In this document: one piece after another, positions 17,602-26,246 of the stretch
How positions within the stretch are numbered: the stretch's first letter is position 1
How the letters are laid out: each line of letters starts with the position of its first letter
NCBI GenBank assembly: GCA_965279075.1
Contig: CBDIHI010000012.1
Coordinates: 62,001-126,000, forward strand
DNA: 64,000 bases
Direction: 5' to 3'
Source of the DNA: SZAS-79 sp965279075
GTDB taxonomy: Bacteria > Pseudomonadota > Gammaproteobacteria > Burkholderiales > SG8-39
The notes under the pieces: generated by a model
What the model saw: only the letters and a program-made list of their open reading frames with translations
The model's database searches: none
Told to the model about the DNA's origin: nothing
Made by a program: the position numbers and the translations under genes

Positions 17602-18714
17602 TCAGCCGCCGCCCACGCCCCGGTTGAGTTTTTCCAGCCCGAGCTCGGCGCGCAGGTCTTCGGTCGCCTCCGATTTGAAATCCTCCAGCGGGATCCCGCT
17701 CCCGTCGGCGAGCTTCACCACCGAATTGAAGGACGCGACGATCGCGGCCGCATCGACCAGCGCCGCGGTGCCCATCCCGGCGCAAAGCGCGTCGCGCGCC
17801 CTCGCGCGCCGCGCCTCGTCGCCGCGCAGCATCGCCTCGCCGAACTCGACGAGCAGCGTGCCATGGGGAACCCCGACCCCGCCGCCGTCGCCCTCGAGCG
17901 CGGCACCCATGTCGTACTCCTCGCCTGCATGCTTGCCGCTCGCACGGAGCAGCGCCGTATGGCTGACGGTTCAGTAGTAGCACCCGTTCAGCGCCGAGAC
18001 CCGCCCGGCGAGGAGTTCCATCTGCACGTGCGACAACGCCCGGAATTCCCGGGTGAAGTCGCGGATCTCGTGGTCCTTCAGGTAAAGCGCCACGTCGAGG
18101 TCGAAGAACGTGATCACCTCCTGCGGCACGAGGCTCAGCGCGCGGTGGATGTTCTTCACGCCATGGATCGAGTAGGGGTCGGGGTCGCCGGGCCGCAGGT
18201 CTTCCGGCGCGACCGTGCTGACCCAGGCGAGGTCCCGCTTCGCGCCCGCGGGACGGTGGCGGGACGGCGCGCCCGGCAGGGCCGGCGGGAGCGCCCGCTG
18301 CGGCAGGCCGAGCGAGAGGTCGAACGTGTCGAGCGCGGTGATGACCGCGACCACGCCCACGGCCTCAACGTACTGTTCCTCGGATACGCCGGACCCGAGC
18401 ATCGAGTACAGCCACTTTTTCGTCAGGCGGCCCGCGTCGGTGGCGAGGCGGTGCACGATCTCGATCACCTCTTCCGGCAGCGTGCTCGTGCTGTCGTGGA
18501 AGCCCGGCACCGTGTAAGGGGACAACGCTTCCTTGCGTCGCCGGCACAAGGCGCATGAGTGGGCCTTCCTTGCCTCGGCCGCGATCGCGAGCCGTTCGGC
18601 CCCGGTCCACCATGTGCCGGGCGCGGCGAGCCGATGCCACGCGAGCGCGCATTCGCGCCCTAGTTCGGCGCGGATTTCGAGGGATGCGGGATCGAAGACC
18701 GGCGTGTGCGACAC
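17602..18714 (-). CDS. Alkylhydroperoxidase (AhpD)-like selenoprotein, UGA-encoded Sec at 17971-17973
   Basis: Read through the UGA at 17973-17971 the frame gives 370 aa; stopped there it gives only 247. The UGA is codon 248 in Asn-Gly-Cys245-Tyr-Tyr-[UGA]-Thr-Val-Ser-His252. This reproduces the AhpD active-site pattern CxxC-x3-His with selenocysteine at the second cysteine. The 122 residues beyond continue the carboxymuconolactone decarboxylase fold (Leu-Leu-Val-Glu-Phe-Gly-Glu-Ala-Met, Ala-Ser-Phe-Asn-Ser-Val-Val, Gly-Ile-Pro-Leu) with no frameshift. Residues 1-230 hold a first, divergent AhpD-like half with its own Cys54-x-x-Cys57. A SECIS-like hairpin follows the UGA. The likely role is peroxide reduction or thiol-selenol redox chemistry. 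The alternative is a nonsense-mutated gene or two ORFs, but conserved coding after the UGA argues against it. I recall RefSeq using the name alkylhydroperoxidase-related (seleno)protein for such genes; not checked. Confidence 0.83.
17928..17970 (-). other. Candidate bacterial SECIS element
   Basis: Counting from the base after the UGA, nt 18-24 (GCUGCUC, 17953-17947) pair with nt 30-36 (GAGCGGC, 17941-17935), including one U-G pair. The 5-nt loop is CGUGC, with G at its second position. Outer pairs (CAU with AUG at nt 10-12/41-43 and GC with GC at 16-17/39-40) could extend it. The loop starts 25 nt after the UGA. The 16-37 nt spacing and a loop G in the first two positions are the known requirements for SelB-recognised bacterial SECIS hairpins. 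Folding was done by eye. Confidence 0.6.
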
Positions 18715-18822
18715 GTTGAACTCCCAGTGGGATTTTCTGCAATACTCGATCTATACCGCCGGCCCGGGAGGCAGACAAGGGCCGGATCGAAATCCCGACT
18801 GTCCGGAGGAAGAGCGAGTTCC

Positions 18823-19623
18823 ATGACCGAGGAAGCCTCCCGCCTGGAGCGCGGCGCGCCCGAGGGACGTCCCCTGCCGTTCGCGGCGCCCTGCAACCTG
18901 CTGCCGGCCGGCGCGCCACTGGGCTGGGTACGCAAGGGCTGGCAGGACTACCGCCGCGCGCCGGCGCAGAGCCTCGCCTACGGTGCCGCGATCGTCGCGC
19001 TGTCATGGGTCGTGACCGGCATCGGGCTGAGGGTGGGCAGCTACTGGGCGGTGCTGGTGCTGCTGTCGGGCTTCGTGTTCGTCGCGCCGCTGCTCGCGCT
19101 GGGCCTGTACTCGATCAGCCGGCAGCTCGAGCGCGGCGCCGCGCCTTCGATGGCGACGGGCCTCGCCGAGATGCTCCGCAGCCTCGGCACCCTCATGGTG
19201 TTCGCGCTCGCACTTCTGGTGGTGTTCCTGGTGTGGGCGCGGGCGGGCTCGATGGTCCACGTGTTCTTTCCCGTGCGCTCAAACCCGGACCTCGGCCAGC
19301 TTGCGACGTTCCTTGCGATCGGCTCGGCCGTGGGCTCGATCTTCGCGTGCATCACCTTCCTCTTCAGCGCCTTCTCGCTGCCGATGATCTGCGACCGCGA
19401 CACCGACGCGATCACGGCGATCGTGACCAGCGTGAACGCGGTGCTGCGCAACAAGCCCGCGATGGCGGTCTGGGCGGCGCTGATCGTCGGGCTGACGGCG
19501 CTGGGCTTCGCCACCGCCCTCTTCGGCCTCGCTGTGGCGATCCCGGTACTGGGGTACGCGACCTGGCACGGCTATCGCGAGACCGTCGACGCGGGCGCAT
19601 GGCCATCGCACGGGGCCGGCTGA
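18823..19623 (+). CDS. DUF2189 family integral membrane protein
   Basis: 266 aa from the ATG at 18823 with a GGAGGAAGAG ribosome site; the frame is open to 18706. There are five to six long hydrophobic segments between residues 50 and 250 after a polar N-terminus that contains Leu-Gly-Trp-Val-Arg-Lys-Gly-Trp. This matches DUF2189, a membrane family of unknown function common in proteobacteria. It is divergent from the selenoprotein gene across 108 nt, so the two could share regulation. Confidence 0.8.
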   Translation: MTEEASRLERGAPEGRPLPFAAPCNLLPAGAPLGWVRKGWQDYRRAPAQSLAYGAAIVALSWVVTGIGLRVGSYWAVLVLLSGFVFVAPLLALGLYSISRQLERGAAPSMATGLAEMLRSLGTLMVFALALLVVFLVWARAGSMVHVFFPVRSNPDLGQLATFLAIGSAVGSIFACITFLFSAFSLPMICDRDTDAITAIVTSVNAVLRNKPAMAVWAALIVGLTALGFATALFGLAVAIPVLGYATWHGYRETVDAGAWPSHGAG

Positions 19624-19689
19624 ACGCCGTCCCCGATGCCCGGCGAAACACCGTTGCGCGACCCCCGTGGACTGCAGCATGATAGGGCC

Positions 19690-20568
19690 ATGAATGCCGC
19701 CGACCTGCCCAAGCTGAAGACCCGACGCCTGTCGAACGCGTTCGGGGTCGAGATCACAGACATCGACCTGCGCGAGAGGCAGGACGACGCCACCATCGCC
19801 GCGATCCGGGCGTTGTGGAACGAGTACGGCATCGTCCTGCTGCGCAACCAGGCCATCACGCCCATCCAGCTGATCGAGTACAGCCGCCGCTTCGGCGAGC
19901 TGGACCGGCACGAGACGCTGAAGCAGTTCCGCCACCCGGACTACGAGGAGTTGTTCGTGCTGTCGACCATTCCCGTGGACGGCAAGCCCTCCGTCAGCGA
20001 GAACGTCGGCCGGCACTGGCACTCTGACCTGTCGTATACGCTGCGTCCCCCTCACGGGTCGATCTTCCACGCGCAGATCCTGCCCGAGGTCGGCGGGGAC
20101 ACGCTGTTCACCAGCACCGCGGCGGCCTACGACGCGCTGTCGGACACGATGAGGAAGATCCTCGACCCGCTCGAGGCGGTGCATGACTACATGCGGGTCG
20201 AGAACATGAAGAAGCGCGATCCCGACCTGGTCGCCGCGCTGGGCAAGGCCAACCCGCCGGTCGTGCAGCCGCTCGTGCGCCCGCACGAGGAGACGGGCAG
20301 GAAGACGCTGTACATGGGCGAGCAGGTCACCAAGCAGGTCGTCGGAATGACCGAGCGTGAGTCCGCCCCGCTGCTCGAATTCCTCGCCGGGCACATGGTG
20401 GATCCGCTCTTCACCTATCGCCAGAAATGGCAGAAGAACGACATCATCATGTGGGACAACCGCAGCACGATGCACCTGGCGCTGGCCGACTTCGACCCGG
20501 GCGTACACCGCTACTGCATGCGCACGACCATCCTCGGCAAACCGAGCGGTTACCTCTACAAAGGCTAG
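19690..20568 (+). CDS. TauD/TfdA-family Fe(II)/2-oxoglutarate dioxygenase
   Basis: 292 aa. The iron-binding triad is visible: His111 and Asp113 in Trp-His-Ser-Asp, and the distal His262 in Asp-Asn-Arg-Ser-Thr-Met-His. The 2-oxoglutarate-binding Arg lies in His-Arg-Tyr-Cys-Met-Arg. The family hydroxylates taurine, phenoxyacetates and alkyl sulfates, leading to C-S or C-O cleavage; the substrate here is not evident. The stop codon overlaps the opposing methyltransferase stop in a CTAG (20565-20568). Confidence 0.9.
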   Translation: MNAADLPKLKTRRLSNAFGVEITDIDLRERQDDATIAAIRALWNEYGIVLLRNQAITPIQLIEYSRRFGELDRHETLKQFRHPDYEELFVLSTIPVDGKPSVSENVGRHWHSDLSYTLRPPHGSIFHAQILPEVGGDTLFTSTAAAYDALSDTMRKILDPLEAVHDYMRVENMKKRDPDLVAALGKANPPVVQPLVRPHEETGRKTLYMGEQVTKQVVGMTERESAPLLEFLAGHMVDPLFTYRQKWQKNDIIMWDNRSTMHLALADFDPGVHRYCMRTTILGKPSGYLYKG

Positions 20569-21755
20569 CCTGCCAGCAGCCTTTCCAGGCTCTGCTCGCG
20601 GATCCCGTAGAAGTCCTTGATCTCGCGGATTTGCGCGCGGACCGGTTCGGCGTCCGCGGGGTGGCTGCGCTTCACCGCCAGGATCATCTTGTTCTTGCTC
20701 GTGTGCTCGAGCGACACGAACTCGAAGATCTTGGAGTCGTAGCCTTCCGATTCCAGCAGCAGCGAACGCAACCCGTCTGTCACCATCTCGGCCTCCTGCC
20801 CGAGATGGATGCCGTGGTGGAGCAGCGGCTTCAGCAGCTTCGGCATGGCCATCTGCGGCCGCAGTTCCTTGTGGCAGCACGGCGCGCACATCACGATCGA
20901 GGCATTCGCGCGGATCCCGGCGTGGATCGCGTAGTCGGTGGCGGTGTCGCAGGCGTGCAGCGCGATCATGATGTCGATGGGCTCCGCGGCGTGGCTGCGG
21001 ATATCGCCGCGCTGGAAGTCGAGCCCCTTGAGGCCCAGCCTTGATGCCGCCGAGGCACAGAGCTGCACGAGGTCCTCGCGCAGTTCGACGCCCGTCACCC
21101 GTGCGTCGATCCCGAGCGTGCTGGTGAGGTAGTCGTGAACCGCGAAGGTCAGGTAGCCCTTGCCGCAGCCGAAGTCGACCACGCGCACCTGCTTCCCGCC
21201 TTTCAGCGCCGACGTCGTGAACGCGTGGTCGAGCACCTCGATGAACTTGTTGATCTGCTTCCACTTCTTCGCCATCGCCGGGACCAGCTTGTGGTTCGCG
21301 TCGGTGATTCCCAGCGCCGCAAGGAAAGGCCGGTCGAGGTCGAGGAAGCGGTGCTTCTCGCGGTCGTGCTCCTCCGGCGAGGCCTCGATCGCGGCGCGGC
21401 CGGCGCGCAGGCTGTACTTGCCCTTGCGGCTGACCGCGAGCTGGATGTCCTGCGTCGTGGTCAGCAGGTGCGCGTTCTCGAAGGACGTGCCGAGCTCCTC
21501 GCCGACCGCAGCGAGGGCCTCGGCGACCGGCACGTTCTTCGTCACGTCGCGGGTCTTGTACCGGTAGGTGAACGACAGGCACGGCTCGCCGCGCACCGTG
21601 AGGCGCCGCGCGATCACGCGCTGCAGTTCCGGCTCGGCGCCGCGGTACTTGGCGAGCACCAGTTTCGAAAAGGTGTCCTGCTCGAGGGACTTCGACAGCA
21701 GCGTGAGGAACTGCGCGCGCTGGGCGTCGGGGGGCGTGGCGGGTGCTGAAGGCAT
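20565..21755 (-). CDS. SAM-dependent methyltransferase (GSTCD/METTL25-like)
   Basis: 396 aa from the ATG at 21755. An N-terminal alpha/beta domain of about 130 residues precedes a class I methyltransferase fold with motif I Val-Val-Asp-Phe-Gly-Cys-Gly-Lys-Gly-Tyr near residue 195. A His-Ala-Cys-Asp-Thr-Ala-Thr-Asp and a Pro-Cys-Cys-His motif follow. That Cys-Cys-His pattern is shared with GSTCD/METTL25-type proteins found from bacteria to animals, whose substrates are mostly unknown (some act on RNA or protein). Convergent with the dioxygenase gene. Confidence 0.8.
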   Translation of the reverse strand: MPSAPATPPDAQRAQFLTLLSKSLEQDTFSKLVLAKYRGAEPELQRVIARRLTVRGEPCLSFTYRYKTRDVTKNVPVAEALAAVGEELGTSFENAHLLTTTQDIQLAVSRKGKYSLRAGRAAIEASPEEHDREKHRFLDLDRPFLAALGITDANHKLVPAMAKKWKQINKFIEVLDHAFTTSALKGGKQVRVVDFGCGKGYLTFAVHDYLTSTLGIDARVTGVELREDLVQLCASAASRLGLKGLDFQRGDIRSHAAEPIDIMIALHACDTATDYAIHAGIRANASIVMCAPCCHKELRPQMAMPKLLKPLLHHGIHLGQEAEMVTDGLRSLLLESEGYDSKIFEFVSLEHTSKNKMILAVKRSHPADAEPVRAQIREIKDFYGIREQSLERLLAG

Positions 21756-21823
21756 GGGCCATCGTATCCGAATTCCGGACGGCGATGGATTGCCGTCGCC
21801 CGCCATGCGCCCCCTTTGATGCG

Positions 21824-22189
21824 CTACTCCTTGAAGCACACCGCCTCGACGTTGTTGCCGTCGGGGTCGGTCAGGAAAGCCGCGTAGTAGGTCGGGCTGT
21901 AGGCGGTGCGCAGTCCGGGCGGGCCGTTGTCGCTGCCGCCGTTCGACAGGCCCGCAGCATGGAACTTCGCGACCGCCGCGCGGCCGGGCGCGCGAAACGC
22001 GACGTGCGCGCCGGTGCCTTGCCCGCCTTTGTGCGCATGCAGCCAAAGCGACGGTGCATCCTTGGGGCCGAAGCCCGCGTAGTCGTCGCCCTTCGAGCAC
22101 ACTACGAAGCCCAGGGGCGCGAGGGCCGCCTCGAAGAAGCGCACGCTCGCCGCCAAGTCCTTCACCCGCAATCCGATATGGTCGTACAT
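21824..22189 (-). CDS. VOC-family (glyoxalase/bleomycin-resistance fold) protein
   Basis: 121 aa from the ATG at 22189 with an AGGAGG ribosome site. It begins Met-Tyr-Asp-His-Ile-Gly-Leu-Arg-Val and ends Asp-Pro-Asp-Gly-Asn-Asn-Val-Glu-Ala, the two halves of a VOC domain with His and Glu metal ligands. The activity cannot be told from sequence. It follows the AraC-family gene by 29 nt on the same strand. Confidence 0.87.
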   Translation of the reverse strand: MYDHIGLRVKDLAASVRFFEAALAPLGFVVCSKGDDYAGFGPKDAPSLWLHAHKGGQGTGAHVAFRAPGRAAVAKFHAAGLSNGGSDNGPPGLRTAYSPTYYAAFLTDPDGNNVEAVCFKE

Positions 22190-22218
22190 GAATACCTCCT
22201 TGTGATGGAGGCCGGATG

Positions 22219-23061
22219 CTAGGCGGTCGCGGCCAGCCTTTCTTGGAGGATCTTGCGCTCGCCGCGCGCCATGCGGCGGAACCGGCCGGGCGAGACGCCG
22301 GCGGCGCGGTGAAAGGTGCGCACGAAGTTCGACAGGTCGCCGAAGCCCACGTCGAGCGCGATCGCGGTGACCGGCCTGTCCTCGTCGTTCAGCAGTCGCG
22401 CCGCGTGGCGCAGGCGCGAGCGAACGAGGTACTGGTGCGGCGTGACGCCGAGCACTTTCGAGAACAGGCGCAGAAAGTGGAAGGCGCTGAGGCCCGCTTC
22501 CGCCGCCGCCGCGTCGAGGTCGATGTCCTCGTGCGAACGCGCGTCGATCCAGCGCGCGGTGTCGGCCGCACGGCGCCGGTCGCGCGCGTTGGCCCGAGTG
22601 GGCATGCGTGACTTGCCGGCCACGACCTCGCAGTAGCGCGCGGCGAGCGCCATGCCGGCCTCGTCCACGCCGACGTCGTTGCGCCCTTCGGCGGCCGCCT
22701 GCGCGAGCTCGCCCAGCACCATGAGTCCGGGCAGCGGCGCGACCCCGCCGGACAGCCAGGCGCGGTCGTTCCCGAGCGCGTCGACGAACGATGCGGGCAG
22801 CCGGAAAGCGAGGCACTCGTCGCCGCAACTGTGGTGGTCGTGCGAGCACATGTATTCGTCGCCGGGGCGGCCGACCATCAGCGACCCGGCCACCAGCTCG
22901 TAGGTCTCGCCGCGCGTATGGCAGGCGAAGCTTCCGCTGCGCACGTAGGCGAGCGCGTAGCTCGAATGCGACTCCACGAAGGGCGCATCCCCGGGACCCG
23001 AGTCGCAGCGGCAGTCGAAGGCGGTAATCGAATCGCTTTGCAGGACGGTGGTGATCTCCAT
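22219..23061 (-). CDS. AraC-family transcriptional regulator
   Basis: 280 aa. The N-terminal cupin-like half is Cys/His-rich (Cys-Ser-His-Asp-His-His-Ser-Cys-Gly-Asp-Glu-Cys, about residues 72-83), which suggests metal or redox sensing. The C-terminal 100 residues hold two helix-turn-helix motifs (Ser-Ala-Phe-His-Phe-Leu-Arg-Leu-Phe and Phe-Gly-Asp-Leu-Ser-Asn-Phe-Val-Arg-Thr-Phe). It is divergent from the monooxygenase gene at 23176 (114 nt) and upstream of the VOC gene; either or both are probable targets. Confidence 0.88.
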   Translation of the reverse strand: MEITTVLQSDSITAFDCRCDSGPGDAPFVESHSSYALAYVRSGSFACHTRGETYELVAGSLMVGRPGDEYMCSHDHHSCGDECLAFRLPASFVDALGNDRAWLSGGVAPLPGLMVLGELAQAAAEGRNDVGVDEAGMALAARYCEVVAGKSRMPTRANARDRRRAADTARWIDARSHEDIDLDAAAAEAGLSAFHFLRLFSKVLGVTPHQYLVRSRLRHAARLLNDEDRPVTAIALDVGFGDLSNFVRTFHRAAGVSPGRFRRMARGERKILQERLAATA

Positions 23062-23175
23062 GGAGGGGGGATTTTACCGTCCGCAGTGGCCTGCGGGATT
23101 GGAGAAAATTGCGGCCTGCGAGGTTGCGGCGCGCTACCCCTATACTTCGCTTCGTCAAAGCCCCGATGGGAATCC

Positions 23176-24420
23176 ATGAGCACCCGCGCAGACGCACGGA
23201 CGGAAATCGAACTGGGCTGGATCGAGCGTGCGCGCAAGCTCCGGCCCCTGCTTGAGACTGCCGCGCCGGAAATCGACCGGACCTGTGTGCTGCCCGGCGG
23301 CCTGCTGGACGCGTTGCACGAGGCGAAGATGTTCCGCATGTTCCTCCCGTACAGCTTCGGCGGCGCGGAACTCGAGCCCGCGGCCTTTTTCCAGGTTGTC
23401 TGCGAAATCGCGGCGGGGGACGCCAGCACGGCCTGGACCGTGGCGCAGAGCTCGGGCTGCTCGATGTCGGCGGCCTACATGGAACCTTCGGCGGCGCAGA
23501 AGGTGTTTGGCGACGCGCGGTCGGTCGTGGCCTGGGGCTATTCGCTGGGGCCGCAGTGCCGTGCGACGCCGGTCGACGGCGGCTGGAAGGTCAACGGCAC
23601 CTGGGGTTTCGGCAGCGGCAACCGGCACGCCACCTGGGTCGGCGCCCACTGCCACGAAGCTGACGCGGAAGGCGTCCTGTTGAAGCACCCCGACGGCAAG
23701 CCGAGGGAACGCACGATGCTGATCCCGCGCGCGCAGGTGCGGATCCACGCGGAAACCTGGGACGTAGTCGGCCTTCGGGGTACCGGCAGCGACACCTACT
23801 CGGTGGACGACGTGTACGTGCCGGCGGAGTTCGCGGTGGTGGCCCGCGCGACCGCGAGCGACCAGCACCTGCCCGCGGACGCGGTGCCGGTGCCGGAGCC
23901 CGAGCGCCGCGAGAAGGGCCTGCTGTACCGGTTCTCGCCGATGAACGTGTACCAGAGCGGGTTCTCGGCGGTGGCTCTGGGCGTGGCGCGCGCAACGCTC
24001 GACGCTTTCATTGCGCTCGCCGCGATGAAGACGCCTTCGGGCTCGGGCCAGTCGCTGAAGGACGACGCATGGATCCAGTCGCGCATCGCGATCGCGGAGG
24101 CGAAGCTGGGCGCGTCGCGCGCGTGGATCCTCGAGGTGCTGCGCACGATGTGGGACGAGTGCGAGGCGAACGGCTATCCGGGATTCGAGTCGCGCGTGAA
24201 GCTGCGGCTCGCCTCGACCCACGCGATCCACGAGGCGCGCGAGGTCGTGAACGCCTGCTATGCCGACGCCGGCGCGACGGCGATCTTCGCGGCGAACCCG
24301 TTCGAGCGGCGGCTGCGCGACATCAACGCGGTGGCGCAGCAGATCCAAGGCAACTTCGCGCACTACCAGACGGCCGGCCAGCACTACCTCGGCATGCAGA
24401 CCGGGCTGCGGTTCATCTAG
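23176..24420 (+). CDS. Acyl-CoA-dehydrogenase-fold flavin monooxygenase/hydroxylase-like protein
   Basis: 414 aa from the ATG at 23176. The overall fold is that of acyl-CoA dehydrogenases, but the sequence (Gly-Gly-Ala-Glu-Leu near residue 62, Trp-Thr-Val-Ala-Gln-Ser-Ser near 92, Gly-Thr-Trp-Gly-Phe-Gly-Ser-Gly near 140, Arg-Gly-Thr-Gly-Ser-Asp near 200) fits the group D flavin monooxygenases (HsaA/HpaB-like), which use reduced FMN/FAD to hydroxylate aromatics. No reductase gene is adjacent. Possibly controlled by the divergent AraC gene. Confidence 0.78.
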   Translation: MSTRADARTEIELGWIERARKLRPLLETAAPEIDRTCVLPGGLLDALHEAKMFRMFLPYSFGGAELEPAAFFQVVCEIAAGDASTAWTVAQSSGCSMSAAYMEPSAAQKVFGDARSVVAWGYSLGPQCRATPVDGGWKVNGTWGFGSGNRHATWVGAHCHEADAEGVLLKHPDGKPRERTMLIPRAQVRIHAETWDVVGLRGTGSDTYSVDDVYVPAEFAVVARATASDQHLPADAVPVPEPERREKGLLYRFSPMNVYQSGFSAVALGVARATLDAFIALAAMKTPSGSGQSLKDDAWIQSRIAIAEAKLGASRAWILEVLRTMWDECEANGYPGFESRVKLRLASTHAIHEAREVVNACYADAGATAIFAANPFERRLRDINAVAQQIQGNFAHYQTAGQHYLGMQTGLRFI

Positions 24421-24426
24421 GGCGGC

Positions 24427-25392
24427 TTACTCAGCCTTGATGTTCCCCGCGCGGACGACCTTGCCCCACTTCGCGATCTCGACCCTGATGTAGTCGGCGA
24501 ACTGCTGCGGCGTGCCGCCTACGGGCTCGAACGCGATGGCGTCGAGCCGCTCCCTGAAATCGGGTTGCTTCAGCGCGAGGTTCACCGACTCGTTCAGCTT
24601 CTGCACGATCGCGGGCGGCGTGCCGACCGGGAACAGCATCCCGATCCACGTATCGTCCTCGAAGCCGGGAAAGCCGGATTCCGCGAAGGTCGGCACGTCG
24701 GGCAGCGCCGGGACGCGCGCGGCGGAAGACACCGCGATCGCGCGCAAGCGACCGGCCTTGACGTGCGGCAGCGGCGTCGACACCGCGCCGGCGCCCACGG
24801 GCGGTTCGTTGCCGACCACGGCTGCGATCGCCGGGCCCGCACCGCGGAAGTGGATCGGCGTCATGTCGAGTTTCGAGATCACGTTGAATAAGTTTTCGCC
24901 GGTGAGGTGCGGCGTGGTGCCGCTGCCGGGCGAGGCGAAGGCGAGTTTGCGCGTCTTCGCGAGCGCAAGCAGTTCGGCCAGCGTTTTCACCGGCAGGCCC
25001 GGGTGCACGAAGACGAGGTTCGCCTGCTTGCAGACCACCACCGCCGGGAGGAAGTCGCGCTCCGCGTCGTACCCGGGATTGGCCGACAGGCTCACGTTGA
25101 CCGCGTAGGCCGAACTCGTCAGCAGCACCGTGTAGCCGTCGGGGACGGATTTGGCGACTGCTGCGGTGCCGATGTTGCCGCCCGCGCCGGCCCGGCTCTC
25201 CACCACCATCGATTGGCCGAGGATCTCGTTCAGCTTCTGGCCCACGAGGCGGGCGATGATGTCGGTGGGGCCGCCGGATGCGAACGGGATCACGATGCGC
25301 ACGGGCTTCGACGGCCAGGCCTGGGCCTGGGACAACTGCGCAAAGGCCACTGCGGCGCAGCATGCGACTGCGCGCACTATTGTTTTTTTCAT
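24427..25392 (-). CDS. Tripartite tricarboxylate transporter substrate-binding protein (Bug/TctC)
   Basis: 321 aa from the ATG at 25392. It has a Sec signal peptide (Lys-Lys-Thr-Ile-Val, hydrophobic core, Ala-Gln-Ala), then the Bug hallmark Trp-Pro-Ser-Lys-Pro-Val-Arg-Ile-Val-Ile-Pro-Phe. Asp-Gly-Tyr-Thr and a late Ala-Glu-Ser-Gly-Phe-Pro-Gly-Phe are also typical. Bug proteins bind carboxylates or aromatic acids in the periplasm and are hugely expanded in Burkholderiales, often without adjacent TctAB genes, as here. It is divergent from the SDR gene at 25479. Confidence 0.92.
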   Translation of the reverse strand: MKKTIVRAVACCAAVAFAQLSQAQAWPSKPVRIVIPFASGGPTDIIARLVGQKLNEILGQSMVVESRAGAGGNIGTAAVAKSVPDGYTVLLTSSAYAVNVSLSANPGYDAERDFLPAVVVCKQANLVFVHPGLPVKTLAELLALAKTRKLAFASPGSGTTPHLTGENLFNVISKLDMTPIHFRGAGPAIAAVVGNEPPVGAGAVSTPLPHVKAGRLRAIAVSSAARVPALPDVPTFAESGFPGFEDDTWIGMLFPVGTPPAIVQKLNESVNLALKQPDFRERLDAIAFEPVGGTPQQFADYIRVEIAKWGKVVRAGNIKAE

Positions 25393-25478
25393 GTCTCCTC
25401 CGTTGAGGCTTGCGCGTAAACAATAGCACGCCTGCTTTGCAGTAAGCTGGGCGCCCATCCTTGGGGGAGGCGCAAAAA

Positions 25479-26246
25479 ATGAAGGACCTGTTTTCGCTCG
25501 CCGGGCGCACCGCGCTCGTCACCGGCGGCTCGCGCGGCATCGGCCGCATGATCGCCGCGGGCTTCCTCGCGCAGGGCGCGAAGGTCTACATCTCCTCGCG
25601 CAAGGCTTCGGTGTGCGAACAGACGGCGAAAGAGCTCTCGTCGCTGGGCACCTGCATCGCGCTGCCGTTCGACGTGTCTTCGGTCGAGGGCGCGCAGGCG
25701 CTGGCCAAAGCGTATGGCGCGCACGAGTCGAAGCTCGACATCCTGGTCAACAACGCCGGCGCCGCGTGGCTGGCGGAGTTCGACAAGTTTCCCGAGCTCG
25801 GCTGGGACAAGGTCGTCGACCTGAACCTCAAGGCGCCGTTCTTCCTCACGCAGGCGCTGATGGGGCAGTTGCGCGCGGCGGCCAAAGACCGGCCGGCGAA
25901 GGTGATCAACATCGCGTCGATCGACGGGGTCTCGGTGAACCCGCAGGAGACCTACTCTTACGCGGCGAGCAAGGCCGGGCTGATCCACCTGACGCGCCGC
26001 ATGGCGTTGCAGCTCGTGAAGGACAACATCGTCGTGTCGGCGATCGCGCCGGGCGCGTTCCGCTCGGACATGAACACGCTGGCCCGCGACCACGCGGATG
26101 AGGTCGCCAAGCGCATCCCCGCCGGACGTGTCGGCGAAGACGAGGACATGGCGGGCGCGGCGATCTATCTCGCCTCGCGCGCGGGCGACTACGTGGTCGG
26201 CGCGACTTTGGTCGTGGACGGCGGCGTCACGCACGCCCGCGGATAG
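25479..26246 (+). CDS. SDR-family oxidoreductase
   Basis: 255 aa from the ATG at 25479; a GGGGGAGG lies nine bases upstream. The classical motifs are TGGSRGIG, NNAG, a catalytic Ser in Ile-Ala-Ser-Ile-Asp and Tyr-Ala-Ala-Ser-Lys. The substrate is unknown; related proteins include 3-oxoacyl-ACP reductase-like and gluconate dehydrogenase-like enzymes. It may act with the transport protein encoded divergently 86 nt away. Confidence 0.88.
   Translation: MKDLFSLAGRTALVTGGSRGIGRMIAAGFLAQGAKVYISSRKASVCEQTAKELSSLGTCIALPFDVSSVEGAQALAKAYGAHESKLDILVNNAGAAWLAEFDKFPELGWDKVVDLNLKAPFFLTQALMGQLRAAAKDRPAKVINIASIDGVSVNPQETYSYAASKAGLIHLTRRMALQLVKDNIVVSAIAPGAFRSDMNTLARDHADEVAKRIPAGRVGEDEDMAGAAIYLASRAGDYVVGATLVVDGGVTHARG

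Noticed and set aside
17602..17910. A separate 102-aa gene beginning at the ATG at 17910
   Set aside because: It is in frame with the upstream 247-aa ORF, continues the same domain and has no ribosome site of its own; the read-through model explains it better.
23141..23146. TATACT as the promoter of the gene at 23176
   Set aside because: The -10 is plausible, but no -35 lies at 16-18 nt and no extended -10 is present; too weak alone.
25432..25442. CTGCTTTGCAG palindrome between the TctC and SDR genes as an operator
   Set aside because: An 11-mer palindrome with a 3-nt centre is expected by chance in a window this size, and no local regulator gene accompanies it.
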